Of a stretch of 64,000 nt of DNA, positions 34,316 through 44,900 are shown piece after piece (position 1 is the first letter of the stretch; the number at the start of each line of letters is the position of its first letter). The notes under the pieces were generated by a model, which saw only the letters and a program-made list of their open reading frames with translations, had not been told where the DNA came from and did not search any database. The stretch comes from Prorocentrum cordatum (lineage: Eukaryota; Sar; Dinophyceae; Prorocentrales; Prorocentraceae), in assembly GCA_963575745.1 (NCBI GenBank), contig CAUYUJ010014267.1:173426-237425 (forward strand). The letters are read 5' to 3'. Both the position numbers and the translations under genes were made by a program.

Positions 34316-35579
34316 AGACGCAAAAGGCTACCACTTTCCTGTACACTGGTTGGTATGCTTGCATACTTCTCTCGTTTTCGGGCTTCTGGCGCTTCCTTAC
34401 ACACATATACAGATATACGTAGATTCAAAAAAATGCTTGCACTGAGGCGTCAGTACTTCTGCTCTGAGGAATCGCCCGTCGTCTGGGCCTGTCTGCTGGT
34501 CTGCAGCCGCCTCGTCACCGCCCGTCGTCTGGGCCTGTCTGCAAGTATGGCGGATATGTTGCCGCCGTCGCCGCCCCGTCGCCGCCAAAACTTCGCTCTC
34601 CTCTGAAAAAATGAAGACCTATCGCCCCCCTGGGATTGTCAGGCCACCGTGGAAATGTGCAATTTACATACAACGCCGCCCCGTTGCTCATTCCGAGTAT
34701 GACTTACTCATACCATTCCAGCTAAGCCAACCCCCCCCCATCATCATCGTCAAAGAACACTATGAACGCACACTCGTCTATCGAACAATATCCGTCTGCA
34801 AGAACTAATCGCAAAACAATAGGCGGAACGCACACGCGCGCGTTGTCGCGCGCGCATGCCAAAATTCTTCAAGAGCTCAGGTTTCACAAAGAATTCAAAA
34901 ACGGATAGCCCGAAACATATACAAAACACAAACGTGGTGTTCAACATGGCCTTTCTAAAAAAATGCGTATCCGCGCTTTTGCGAAAACATAGCTGTTTGA
35001 TGAAAAAATGTGAAACATCTGGTTTTCGACGCGTTCATCTCGTGCGACCAAACAGCTTCTATCGTGCGCGCATCTTGGGGGGTGGTGGGGGGCGATCCTT
35101 GTCAAATCACACCATGCGAGCCACTCGCGCACGTCGGCCGCGCGCGCGTCGAAACCATTCCAAATACTTCATCACCAACCTGTGGACACCATCATCGTCA
35201 TCGGCATAACAGCACCTGCGCCGTCGTTGGCCTTGCCGACGACATTGTCACCATCGCCACCAGCATCGCCACTATCATCAAAATGTCTGCCGTTGTCGAC
35301 GCCGCCGTGATACCGCGTCCGCCCGAACCAACGACTCGCACTGAAGTGCCCGCGCGTCAGCGCGGCCTGCGAGACGCACTGGGAAGTGTCCACCGGTCAG
35401 CGCCACCGCGGCCGCGTCGATCGCGCCAGGGACCAGCTGGCCGCTCTGCGCACGAGCCTGCTCGCGCTAGCGTGGCCGCAGCGATGTGTCAGCCAGCACC
35501 AAGCAGTCATCGCAACCGCCGCCGTTTTGAAAACCAAGTTGCGGGCAGGTGAGTGGGATGATTGCGCGAGCAGTGGATG

Positions 35580-35890
35580 ATTGCGCGAACAGGCTGACTT
35601 TCACCACGTATATTGCACCACGTGGATTCCACCACTTAGATTACAGTTTACACATTGCACCAGATAGATTGCGCGACAAATATTGCATAACGTCGACTGC
35701 ACAACATACGTTGCACCACACAGACTGTGCACAACTTCATAACCAAACAACGCATAGGTTGCACAACACATAGATTGCATTACAAATTGATAGTTTGCAC
35801 CACCTGAATTGCCCAACGCGTAGCAGGCACACCATATTCTGCACCACCTAGATTGCGCCACAGCTTATGCACAACATACATTGCTAGGAA
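35580..35890. repeat. Degenerate TTGCACCACATAGA repeat
   Basis: Loosely spaced 15-20 bp units such as ATTGCACCACCTAGATTGC. AT-richer than the neighbours. No coding frame. Confidence 0.7.
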
Positions 35891-36149
35891 GACACCCCTT
35901 GGGGTCCACACTGGCTAACACAATGTACATGTTTGCAACGATCTCGCGATAGATCTAGCGACACCACTGTCTACCGATCGGTCACATTACCCGTCGATCT
36001 TACGAACTATCGTTACCACGATCCAGATATCGATATAACTTATTATCGGCCCCACTATCAAATAATATGTATCGATATCGATACGTTAACCGATGCCAAT
36101 ACCGCTGTATTCGTCAAAATATGGATATGAACTATCGGAGGTCGGTCAT

Positions 36150-36720
36150 ACGCCACGGGACAACCACGTGACAACTCCGGGGCAAGTGCACAATAACAAC
36201 GGGAAAACCACGGGATGACCACTAAAGACCTACAGGACAACAGCGGGTCAACCAACAAGACAAGCACACGAAAGCCGCAAGGCAACCACGGGACAACCAC
36301 GTACCAACCACGAGAAAACTACGGAATAACCACGGAGCAACAACAAGACAATCACAAGACAACCATCGGGGCACCCACAGGACAACCGTGGAAAAACGTC
36401 GTGACAACAGCGGGACCGACAGCAACACCACCGCTGGGTCACCAAAGGACAACCACGGGACCAACGAGGAGCAATCGCAAACCAGCCACGGCACTTCCAC
36501 GAGACAACCACGGAACGACCACGGGACAACCACGGGACAACCACAGGACAACTGCGGGGCAACCACGGGACAACACGGGACCAAAACACCGAACAGCCAC
36601 AGAACGACCACGAGACAACCAGCACGACAACCAGCGGGACAACAAGGGGGACAACCACGGGACAACCACTGGGAGGACCACGGGGCCATCACGGGACACT
36701 CATCGGAATCACAACCAATT
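36150..36720. repeat. GGGACAACCACG minisatellite
   Basis: About 570 bp of degenerate 10-15 bp units, CACGGGACAAC. A frame of 222 codons through it (Thr/Gln/Gly/Asn-rich) reflects the repeat. A (CGT)n run follows at 36780-36835, then two related G/C-run blocks to 36980. Confidence 0.9.
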
Positions 36721-36984
36721 TGGGGCAACTATCGAGGTCGTCGTGGGCGAGTCGGTCGGGCGGATGGGCGGGACACGCCGTCATCGTCGTAGTCGTCTTC
36801 GTCGTCGTCGTCGTCGTCGTCGTCGCTCGTCGCCATCGCCGAAAAGGGGGGGAAGGTTGACGCCCCCCACGACTTTCCCTTGAAAGACGGAGGGGAAACG
36901 AGAAGGGGTCGAAGCCCCCCCCCGTCCTGACATTTGAAAGGGGGGGGGGGTCGAAACCCCTCCCCCACCCTGACCCAGCGCTCA

Positions 36985-37300
36985 GAAGATGCTCACTCAC
37001 CCGCACCCATCGCGAAACTCAGACTCAGCTCAACATTGTCATATCCAGGTCCATGCGTGTTCAGCATAATTAAACCGAGACTTACGCAAACACGATCAGG
37101 CATCTTTCCGACCGATTACGTAGTCTTGCACAGACTCACTCAAAACTCAGACTCACTCGATTCTCAGACACTCAATATTAAGACCCACTCACACCTCAGA
37201 CCCACTCACACTCGGGCTCGCGCACTCAGACCACACACTCATATACACTCTTAGCCACACATTACTGGCACCCTGTCACTCGAACTCAAACCCACCCATA
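36985..37300. repeat. ACTCAGACTC-type degenerate repeat
   Basis: ACTCACACTCAGAC-like units. Related sequence lies at 63660-63950, on the far side of the giant element. Confidence 0.7.
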
Positions 37301-37329
37301 CTCACTCCTCGTAAACGAACCCGTCCATG

Positions 37330-37860
37330 ATCGCCGCAGCAGGCGCGGCACTCGGGCACCCCAAGGAGGCGCCGCCGAGGGGGCAGGACTCCGGCCCGTT
37401 GGCGGTCAGATTGTGGGGTGCTGCGAGCGAGGTGCCCGCTTGGCGTCGCCGACCCCTCTGCTTTGTGAGCCCCGTGGCCACCGCAATGCAGCAGGCGTGG
37501 CATCTGGGCACCTCAAGCGGGAGCCGCCAGGGGGTAGAGCGCTTGCCCGTTCGCGGCCCGATCATGAGGATGTCTCGAGCGGGGGCGCCGACTCCTCTGC
37601 TCCTCCTCCTCCTCCTCCTCCCCCCCCCTCCTCCTCCTTCTCCTCCTCCTCTTCCTCCTCCTCCTCCTCCTCGTCCTCCTCCTCCTCCTCCTCCTTTGAG
37701 AGCCTCGCGATCACAGCGAGAGACTAGACATAGCACCTGGGAGCCCCAGGGAAGAGGAGCCAGGGAGGGGTCCACTGGCCCGTTCGCGGCGAGAGACTGT
37801 GGGGATGTCTCGAGCAAAGCGCCCGTTTGGCGCCCCCGACGTCCTCCGTCTTGAAAATGA
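37330..37860. repeat. Dispersed CGGGCACCCCAAGG unit
   Basis: Contains CATGATCGCCGCAG, CTCGGGCACCCCAAGGAGG, GCCCGTTCGCGG and GATGTCTCGAGCG, each found again at 62450-63150, 63430-63600 and 63925-64000. A (CTC)n run interrupts it at 37600-37695. Confidence 0.75.
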
Positions 37861-37909
37861 TACTGGAGAAAAACCCCAATCAGATTTTTGTCAATCTTCC
37901 AATTGCTCC

Positions 37910-38062
37910 CTTATAGGGCTATAGGGCTATAGGGCTATCGGGCTATTAGGGGGGTAAGGCTATCGGGCTATAGGGCATAGGGCTATAGGACTGTGACCTA
38001 TAGGGCCATAGGGCTATAGGGCTATAGGGCTACTGGGCTACTGGGCTATTGGGCTATTGGGC
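37910..38062. repeat. (GGGCTATAG/GGGCTATT)n satellite
   Basis: About seventeen 8-9 bp units. The last ones are GGGCTATT. The array is cut at 38064 by the giant element and resumes as TATTGGGC at 62229. Confidence 0.9.
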
Positions 38063-38064
38063 TA
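38063..38064. repeat. Target-site duplication TA (pair at 62229-62230)
   Basis: TA borders both ends. TTGGGC also occurs on both sides, but it is explained by the 8-bp satellite in which the element sits. Confidence 0.75.
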
Positions 38065-38093
38065 ATCCAGAAGCCGCATTAAAGTGATCATTT
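38065..38093 (+). repeat. Terminal inverted repeat, left
   Basis: Starts ATCCAGAAGCCGCATTAAAG and ends TGATCATTT. It is a perfect reverse complement of 62200-62228; the flanking TA extends the symmetry to 31 nt. Confidence 0.95.
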
Positions 38094-38104
38094 GTTTTTT
38101 GGCC

Positions 38105-38186
38105 CCCCCTCTGTCACAGAGGGGGTCAAATATGCCCCCCCTCTGTCACAGAGGGGTTCCCAGATGCCCCCCCTCTGTCACGGAGG
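38105..38186. repeat. Subterminal palindromes, left (3 copies)
   Basis: CCCCCTCTGT-C-ACAGAGGGGG at 38105-38125, with slightly shorter or mutated copies near 38138 and 38169. Spacing is 32 bp. Probable binding sites for the transposase or structural end signals. Confidence 0.9.
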
Positions 38187-38498
38187 ACCTCGTTCTGGGT
38201 GCTCTTCTGCCACGGGAGCTCCCGATACGATTGGAGACGATAAAATGCGATAGCGGGATGGGGGATTGGAGGGGGAGGGAGAAGAAAACGATGAAGGAGA
38301 GGAGGCAACGACAGCACCGATGAAAGCACCGATTTCTTTTTCCTTCTCCGCTCGGGCAGCGGTCGCCGAGCACGACGGCGCGCGCGAGTCGCCGCCGCTC
38401 ACGATGCATTGGCAAGGCCTCCGCTGCTGCGGAGGGTCGACGTTCGGCCGATGAGGCCTCCCTCCGCTGCTGCGGAGGGGCGGCTCCTGTGCGATGGT

Positions 38499-39011
38499 TC
38501 AACTAAGCTTTTCCCAGGGATTGGTTTCGGGGGGGGGTTCGACCCACCTCCAAGTCGTGGTCGCGACCTCCCAGTGCCCCTGGCCGCTACTCCACCCACT
38601 GTGGCTGCTCCACCAGTCACTGGGGCGTTGGTCGCTGCCGAATGCAACTTGCATGTCGCGCCAGGCGGAGTCGACCATGCGGTCCTGCAGCGAGGAAGCC
38701 TCGCCGCTCGGCTGTTGCCACTCGCGCTCCTCGCCCTCCTTGGTGCGCCACCACTCATCCCTGCGCCACTCCTCGTCTGTTGGTTGCTGCCGTGGCGTTT
38801 GTGGCCTCCGCTGCTGCGGGGGCTCTGGCGGCTCGTGGCCGAGGGCAGCGATCGCGTCCGAGATGTAGATGGCGGCGCCGCGCTGCCCTCGCTGCTCCAG
38901 CGGCGCAGGCCCTGGAGATGGGCACTGCGGGGTCGGCTGCCACCTGGGGGGTGATAAATAATTATTTCTATATCCCCTCCCTGTCAACTCCCGCCCCTTC
39001 CCGACACTCAT
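38499..39011 (-). CDS. Small Trp-rich hypothetical protein (weak)
   Basis: 170 codons whose ATG overlaps the stop of the nuclease-fold gene upstream (ATGA). The product is polar and rich in Trp, Gln and Glu (EEWRRDEWWRTKEGEEREW, then WWSSHSGWSSGQGHWE). One mini-hairpin inside reads in frame as PPQQRRP. It could be a separate gene, a frame-shifted end of the upstream gene, or its last exon after an acceptor at CACCCCCCAG|G. No family is recognised. The segment 38190-38498 next to it holds two more hairpins and no gene. Confidence 0.35.
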   Translation of the reverse strand: MSVGKGRELTGRGYRNNYLSPPRWQPTPQCPSPGPAPLEQRGQRGAAIYISDAIAALGHEPPEPPQQRRPQTPRQQPTDEEWRRDEWWRTKEGEEREWQQPSGEASSLQDRMVDSAWRDMQVAFGSDQRPSDWWSSHSGWSSGQGHWEVATTTWRWVEPPPETNPWEKLS

Positions 39012-41083
39012 TTCCTTATGTCATTCCCTCTCCTCCCTCCTGCCCTCCCCGTGCGCCACCGCCCCTCTCCCCCCCTCCCCCTTTCAACCCCCCGCCGCGA
39101 CCTTCCATCGCCAGCCGCGGGCATGTCGCGGCCGTCGTCCGCGCTTTCGTCTGCCCATCTTGGTGGGCGCCACGCCTGTTGGGCGCGCTCGTCTTGCTCG
39201 TCCCTCTCGCTGTGCTGCTCTGGTGCCTGGCGCTCGGGTCCGTGCTGCTCGGGCGGCAGCGGCGCCCTGAGCGCAGCTGCCAGCTGTTTCTGGGCGCGCC
39301 TGTCTTTCTTCTCTTTGGCTCTCTCCTGCTTCCTCCCCGGCGAACGCACGCTGGCCATGCGCATTTGGAACAGGAGAGGGTAGTGGGCGCCGCCGTGCCA
39401 GCGCCCCTCCACCTCCACGGTCTCTGGCGGGAACGTCTTCTGCAACGCGCGGAAGAGGGTCACCTCGCGATTACTAGAGAAGCGGTGGTCCCCTCTAGCC
39501 TCAGCCTCGGCGCGCCTCAGTTTCTCACTCTCCTTCTCTTGGATCTTGCGTTGGCATTCCTCTGACTGAGTCAGTAAATCCTGGAGGTGCTCGCGGGCGT
39601 CTTTTTTCGGGTAGTAGCAAGAGTAAGGCATCCCAGGGCCTCCGTTCTGGCTGTGGTGCCAGTACGTCGGCTGCGATGATGGGCTGGTGGCGGCCCCCGC
39701 TGCTGCGGGGGCCTCTGCCTTGCTTCTGTTACGGTACCCGATCTCACCGATCACCGACTTGCGTGCGAAGAGCAACCCCGTCTCGTCTCTGTCGTGCACG
39801 GCGCTCAGCGGCCAGCACAGGGTGTACTCGCCAGGCCTGTTGAGAACGAAGATGCCGCAGCTGTCCAAGCACGGAGTGCCGTCCAATCCGCGCCAGAAGT
39901 ACGCTGCTGCCGTCTCCAATCGCATGCCTAGACCCCGAAGACTCGGCAGCGTCTGTGTGAGCGCCATGTTGAAATCCCCACAAAGGATGTCAACGCTGTT
40001 GTCCTGCAAGATGGTCGCCAACCTCGGCCACCACGTCTTGTGAGCCTCGTTAAAGCCTCTGGAATTTTTCGCCGTGTCGCGGTGGAGGTGCACCGCGCGC
40101 GCCCGCACTTTCGAGCCGAAGTGGGCGTAGGTTTGATCGAAGTAGAGCTCAACCACCATGATCCTCGAGAACGCTTCCATCTTGCGCCCTCTTGCTGTTC
40201 TGTAGTGGCCGTCGACACTCCTTTCCCAGTGGAGCAGCCGCATTTCGTAACACAGATTTGCGCGCGCAGCGATGCACAAGGACTTGTCCTCACGCCCGCG
40301 CAGGGTCAAGTATTCGTACTCTGGTCGATTCTGGAGCTGTTGGCAATCGCCAACACTCGCAGCACGACTTCCTCTTGCTGTCGCCATCGCTGCTGCGGGG
40401 GCGACAAAAGGCCCACCGCTGCTGCTGCTTTGGCCCTCCGCTGCTGACGCCCCCGCTGCTGCGGGGGCGTCCGCCTGCAGCGGCGGTGGTCTCCCTGGCC
40501 GCTGTAGGATTGACTCCATCTGCTCCTCACATTCCGCAAAGCACGCCACGAGAGCAGGGCAATGCCGCAGCTGCAACTCAAGTCTCCGCCGCTGGTCCGC
40601 GTGGTTGGTCTCGCTCGGCATGGAGCCCCAGTTCCCGAACAGGACGGAAAGGTTGCCCACGTTGTCGTTCCGTGGCCTGTTCACGTCAGCCGCTCTTCTT
40701 TCGCAGAAGAACTTTGGCGGGACGGTGTCGCGAAGACGGCATTCGCGCCGCTCGACGTCGTTGGGCGGCCTGCAGCCCCTAAATTCCTGAGGCTCTTCGT
40801 CGTCGCTCGGATCCACCACGGAGTCGCCTGGGCGGGTGCGTATCGTAGAAACTTCTGATCGCGCCGCCGCTGCTGAGCTTGAGACGCCAGGCCGCGCAGC
40901 CCCCGCTGCTGCGGGGGTTCTCTCTGGCACAAGGGCCCAAGGACCCTTCCAGGGTTCTGCCTGACCACCTACAGGTCGCCAAACCTTCCCAGATTTCGCT
41001 GTGAACACTGCCGTCAGTCGGCCCCGAGGCCCCGCTGCTGCGGGGCCCAATGGGCTGCTGCTGCTGCTGGCGGCCGCGGCCAT
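39008..41083 (-). CDS. Endonuclease/exonuclease/phosphatase-fold protein
   Basis: 691 codons, single open frame, ATG at 41083. Residues 1-250 are low-complexity and carry most of the mini-hairpins, read as PAAAG. A globular core follows: YEMRLLHWERSVDGHYRT, SRIMVVELYFDQTYAHFGSK, RARAVHLHRDTAKNS, WWPRLATILQ and VDILCGDFNMAL, with GDFN at 39968-39979. Order and spacing match the EEP (AP-endonuclease-like) fold, and GDFN is its metal/phosphate loop. The final Ser/Asp-His motif is not evident, so activity is uncertain. The C-terminus is long, charged and coiled-coil-like, then basic (RGGEGRW). No reverse transcriptase is nearby, so it is not an ordinary LINE endonuclease. It is the leftmost large gene and lies downstream of the transposase. 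Confidence 0.7.
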   Translation of the reverse strand: MAAAASSSSSPLGPAAAGPRGRLTAVFTAKSGKVWRPVGGQAEPWKGPWALVPERTPAAAGAARPGVSSSAAAARSEVSTIRTRPGDSVVDPSDDEEPQEFRGCRPPNDVERRECRLRDTVPPKFFCERRAADVNRPRNDNVGNLSVLFGNWGSMPSETNHADQRRRLELQLRHCPALVACFAECEEQMESILQRPGRPPPLQADAPAAAGASAAEGQSSSSGGPFVAPAAAMATARGSRAASVGDCQQLQNRPEYEYLTLRGREDKSLCIAARANLCYEMRLLHWERSVDGHYRTARGRKMEAFSRIMVVELYFDQTYAHFGSKVRARAVHLHRDTAKNSRGFNEAHKTWWPRLATILQDNSVDILCGDFNMALTQTLPSLRGLGMRLETAAAYFWRGLDGTPCLDSCGIFVLNRPGEYTLCWPLSAVHDRDETGLLFARKSVIGEIGYRNRSKAEAPAAAGAATSPSSQPTYWHHSQNGGPGMPYSCYYPKKDAREHLQDLLTQSEECQRKIQEKESEKLRRAEAEARGDHRFSSNREVTLFRALQKTFPPETVEVEGRWHGGAHYPLLFQMRMASVRSPGRKQERAKEKKDRRAQKQLAAALRAPLPPEQHGPERQAPEQHSERDEQDERAQQAWRPPRWADESADDGRDMPAAGDGRSRRGVERGRGGEGRWRTGRAGGRRGNDIRK
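39692..39713 (-). repeat. Example of the GCAGCAGC mini-hairpin family
   Basis: Nine-base perfect arms (GGCCCCCGC and its complement) around TGCT. Other perfect members have different arms, for example GCGCCGC at 46222-46239. The longest has 21-bp arms at 45483-45528. About sixty members lie at 38.4-61.6 kb. On the coding strand they read GCAGCAGC and give PAAAG, PRSSG or PQQRG by phase. Confidence 0.9.
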
Positions 41084-41209
41084 CGCCCCCTGCCCCCGCG
41101 TTGCAGGGGGGGCGGCCGTCAGAGCCGAACTCCTGGGGCCGAAACGGCGGTGGAAGGAGGGGGACGGGGCGAAGAGGAGGAAGACGGGGCGGATAGGGAA
41201 GGAAAGGGC

Positions 41210-41475
<266 letters not shown>

Positions 41476-41761
41476 ATAGAGAGAGGAATGATATAATGAC
41501 CAGGAGAGATCAGGGAGAAGGAGGGGGGAGAGCAGGAGGAGGGGCGGAGTGATCGACACCCGCGTGGTTTTCTCCCCCTGCCTGCTCTCCCCCTCCTCTC
41601 ACCTCCTCCCCCGTCCCCCCTCCTCCCTGTTTCTTCTGCGCAAGGCCTGCGCTACGTCCGCGCGCGCACGCGGCACCTCAGTCGCAGGCAGGTGGAAGAG
41701 CAGCGGCTGCTGCCCGAACTCACACCCCGCGCCTCGCCGCTGCTGCGGCGGGCCGCGCCTC

Positions 41762-41980
41762 TCAGAGGCCCCCAGCTGCAGGGAGCGCAAGCGCCAGGGA
41801 GCCAGACAGACGGCGTCGCGTCTCACTGTGCACAAACATGCTGAAAGCTCTCGGGTTGCCCCCCAAGTACTCGTCTATGACGTTCTGCAACCATGTGGCA
41901 AACGTCTCCGGCCACTTTCCACCGAAGTCCTCCATGCCAGCGGCGTCCCATTCCCGCCGAAACCAGTCAAAATCTGACCG
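41762..41980 (-). other. Likely C-terminal exon of the transposase
   Basis: In another frame, after an AG at 41981, the peptide RSDFDWFRREWDAAG leads to FATWLQNVIDEY and AFSMFVHSET before a stop at 41762. It is globular, unlike the tail SPCDFGFWAFCSSAVRF read in the exon 2 frame. The donor is not settled; GAT at 42110 gives a phase-0 join. Confidence 0.5.
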
Positions 41981-44900
41981 CTGAGCTGCAGAAAGCCCAG
42001 AACCCAAAATCGCAAGGCGATTCAGCGCGTCGCACCTCGACGTTCGACCCGCCACGCCTCCGCAGCTGCGAAGGCCCGCGCCCAGCTCGGATAACCCGAC
42101 ATGCTTCATCCTGTGTTTGATATCTATGGCTGCCTCTGCGTCTAAGAGTTTGGCTTGCTGTGTCCTCAGCAGCTTGCGCGCTTTCTTTACGTCGTCCCCC
42201 CAGGCGGGTTAGCTCTTCTCTGCGCCGCGCCTCGACATCCCGCTGTCGTTTCTCGTTTCTGAGCGTCGCCTCGCGGGCGTCCTCGTATGCTGCGAGGGCT
42301 CGCTGAACCCCAGGATCTTCCTTCGACACTTCACGCACTCGCCTCCGTTCTTTCCGTAATTGCGTCTCCATGAACGTGGCCCCCGCGATGTCGCCCCAGC
42401 TGCGCAACTCCTCAGCGATCGACGAATACGTTCTCATCAATTCAGACGTCTGCTCCGCAGTTTCCATACGAGACGTCGACAGGCCAGGCGGTGCCTCCAG
42501 CGCGCTCTCCCCCGCCGCTGCTGCGGTGAGACTTTGATTGGCCCATTCGTAGTCAAACTCGCCAGCGGCGCTCCACCCGTCGTCGTCCTCGCTCCCATCA
42601 TCTTCATCTCCTTCGAGGGCGTCGACGGAATTGCCACCCTCAGTGCCCCCGCTGCTGCGGAGACCCTCGGCTGCGTCTTCCGCCCCCTCCATGCCATGCC
42701 AAATCTTGTCGCCCTCGTCCAGAGCCGTGTCGTCTCCAAGGTTTGCGAACACGTCGTCGCAGTGGCCGCGTCGAGGGTGCGGGAGGACCAATCGCATGAT
42801 GTCTTTGTAAGTCCATCTCAAGCGCCCCGCCTGTACCTCTTCTTCGACCTCCGCTACTGCGGCGGCGACCTTCTTACGCATCCCCAACTTTCTCCAGAAA
42901 TGGCCTGCCTCCTTGCATATGCGCGCGTCCAAGTCCGCATCCCACAGATTTGCCTTGAAACCAGTTTCCCAGTACCCGTCTGCCGCAGCCAAGTGAAGAC
43001 TCATTTGGGACATCACTTCCACCATCAAGTCAATGCATTCTAACTTGTCCAGCTGTGGGACGCACTGGCCCAGCCTCATGGCTCTCAGCAGCGCGGCTCC
43101 TTCTCTCTTCATGTACTCGCGCTTGGCGTGTTGATTCAGATGTGTGTCCACAGTTTGGAGGATTGGGGTTACGCCGCCCCCGTGCGGGATGAACACGTAC
43201 CCTCGAGACCAACATAGCTTACTCACAAGCGGGGACAAGTGAGGGCCATGATCATCCGCCATCATAATTCTCCACTCCCGCTGCTGCGGAGGCTCTGGCA
43301 GATGAGGGAGGTGGCGGTCCAGGTACGCGAGCACGCACGGTGTCCGGTAAGACCCCTTGGTGCTGGTGGTCGCCGACACCCATCTGCCGAACCCTCGGCG
43401 CCGAAGGTGTTCGAGCAGGCGCGGCCTCAACTTCTCTCCTCCCCCCTCCGCCTTGAACATGCACTCCATCGGTGGGGGGCCTTCTCTCCGCAGTCGATCC
43501 TTGTCGCTCATTGTCATGAAATTGGCCGTCCACCGCTCCCGCACCGCGCCGTGGCACTCCACCAGTGGCACTTCGACCCCCGCTACTGCGAGGGTCCTCA
43601 CGCCAGCTGATCCTGTTTCATTGTGGTGGAAAGGCGACTGGTCGAAGTTCTCCATCTCGGGATCCTGCTCGTTGAGTAGCACGCACGCGGCGCGCACCCT
43701 AAACACGTTCAGCCAGCCTCGCTCGAGGCGCTCTTCCAAGACGGGCAGCGGGCACTTGTACTTCCTGTTCGGGTACCGCATGCTGAGGCCGTATTCCTTG
43801 CGCCAGGAGGCCCACCAGCGCGACCTCAACTCCACGGCGGCGGGTCGCTGCCCGATCCGCAGCTGCTGCGTGACGTACTCGCTCATGAGCTCCAACGCTT
43901 TGGTCTGGAGCATGCTTTGCGTGAACCTTGCTATCTTCGCTGGCTCTCTTTGGGTACTTCGCAGTCCACTTTTGATCATCTTCCAATCCACACTGTGCCG
44001 AATGGAACTCCACCATTCAAACAGAGCTTGCCGCAACCAAGGGCATTTTCGAGCTGGGCCCTGTCCCTGTTGTGGTATCCTTTTCCGCCCTTTCCACTTC
44101 AGGAGGCGCCCCTGCCCGTGCTGCTTCTCGTGTCCCCGCGGCTGCCGAACAGCCTCCGCTACTGCGGAGGCGTATTTCGACGACAGAAAAGCCTTGTGCC
44201 AGCGCCGCACAACGTGCGTGCGCTTCCTGAGAGGGAGACGGGACATGGAACCCCAGTCCCACGCATCCATGAATGAACGCGCCCCTCCATACGGAAAGCG
44301 GTCTCCAGGCGTCCAGCCTAAAGAGCGCATGTGCTCGTCGAAAGCACCCGCTATCTCCATCCTCGAGCACAGGAGCGACGGGACCACCACGCGCTTCTTG
44401 TTCTGGGCGGGGGCTTTGCGCTCGCAGCCGCGGTTCCTGTACCTCAAGAGCTGCTCCTCCCGCTCTGCGGGCATCAACTCCCGAGCTACGTCCAGGGCGC
44501 ACGCAGCGTCTGTCAGTCCTGTCCACCATTGGATGGCTTGCACGAGCTCCTGACAGACAGCCTCGGCGTCGACTTCCACCACGGCCAAGTCCTCAGGTGG
44601 CGCCGCCGCTGCTGCGGCGGCAACGCCCTGTGCTCTCGGAGGGGCGGCGTGGCCAGGCTGCGGGACAAGTTCTTCGTCGTCTAAGGCGCTCTGCAGGCGA
44701 CGAAGCTCCTGGACGTCATCCTGCGTGACTTCTTGTGTCAGGACCATCGCGTCGAGGAACCACGCCAGCCGCGCCCTTTGCACGATGTAGTCCGCGATGT
44801 CCTGGCGGGCGGGCATGGAGGAGGGGCAAGGAGACTCGGTGGGGAGGGCACGAGGGGAGAGAAGGGCGGGATGGGAGAGGCATGAAGGCAGAATGGGGAG

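Noticed and set aside
36215-36883. Thr/Asn/Gln-rich 222-codon frame
   Set aside because: Made by the GGGACAACCACG minisatellite; no start context or homology visible.
38057-38062. 6-bp TTGGGC target duplication (Maverick/Polinton-like)
   Set aside because: The match is fully explained by the GGGCTATT satellite. A TA duplication restores the array and fits the transposase type. No polymerase B or capsid genes are seen.
38105-38186. Evenly spaced palindromes resemble a small CRISPR array
   Set aside because: Only three degenerate units with 11-13 nt spacers of similar sequence, next to a transposon end, in a eukaryote, with no cas genes.
43357-44553. 398-codon + strand frame antisense to the transposase
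   Set aside because: A shadow of the DDE gene. The minus strand carries the catalytic motifs.
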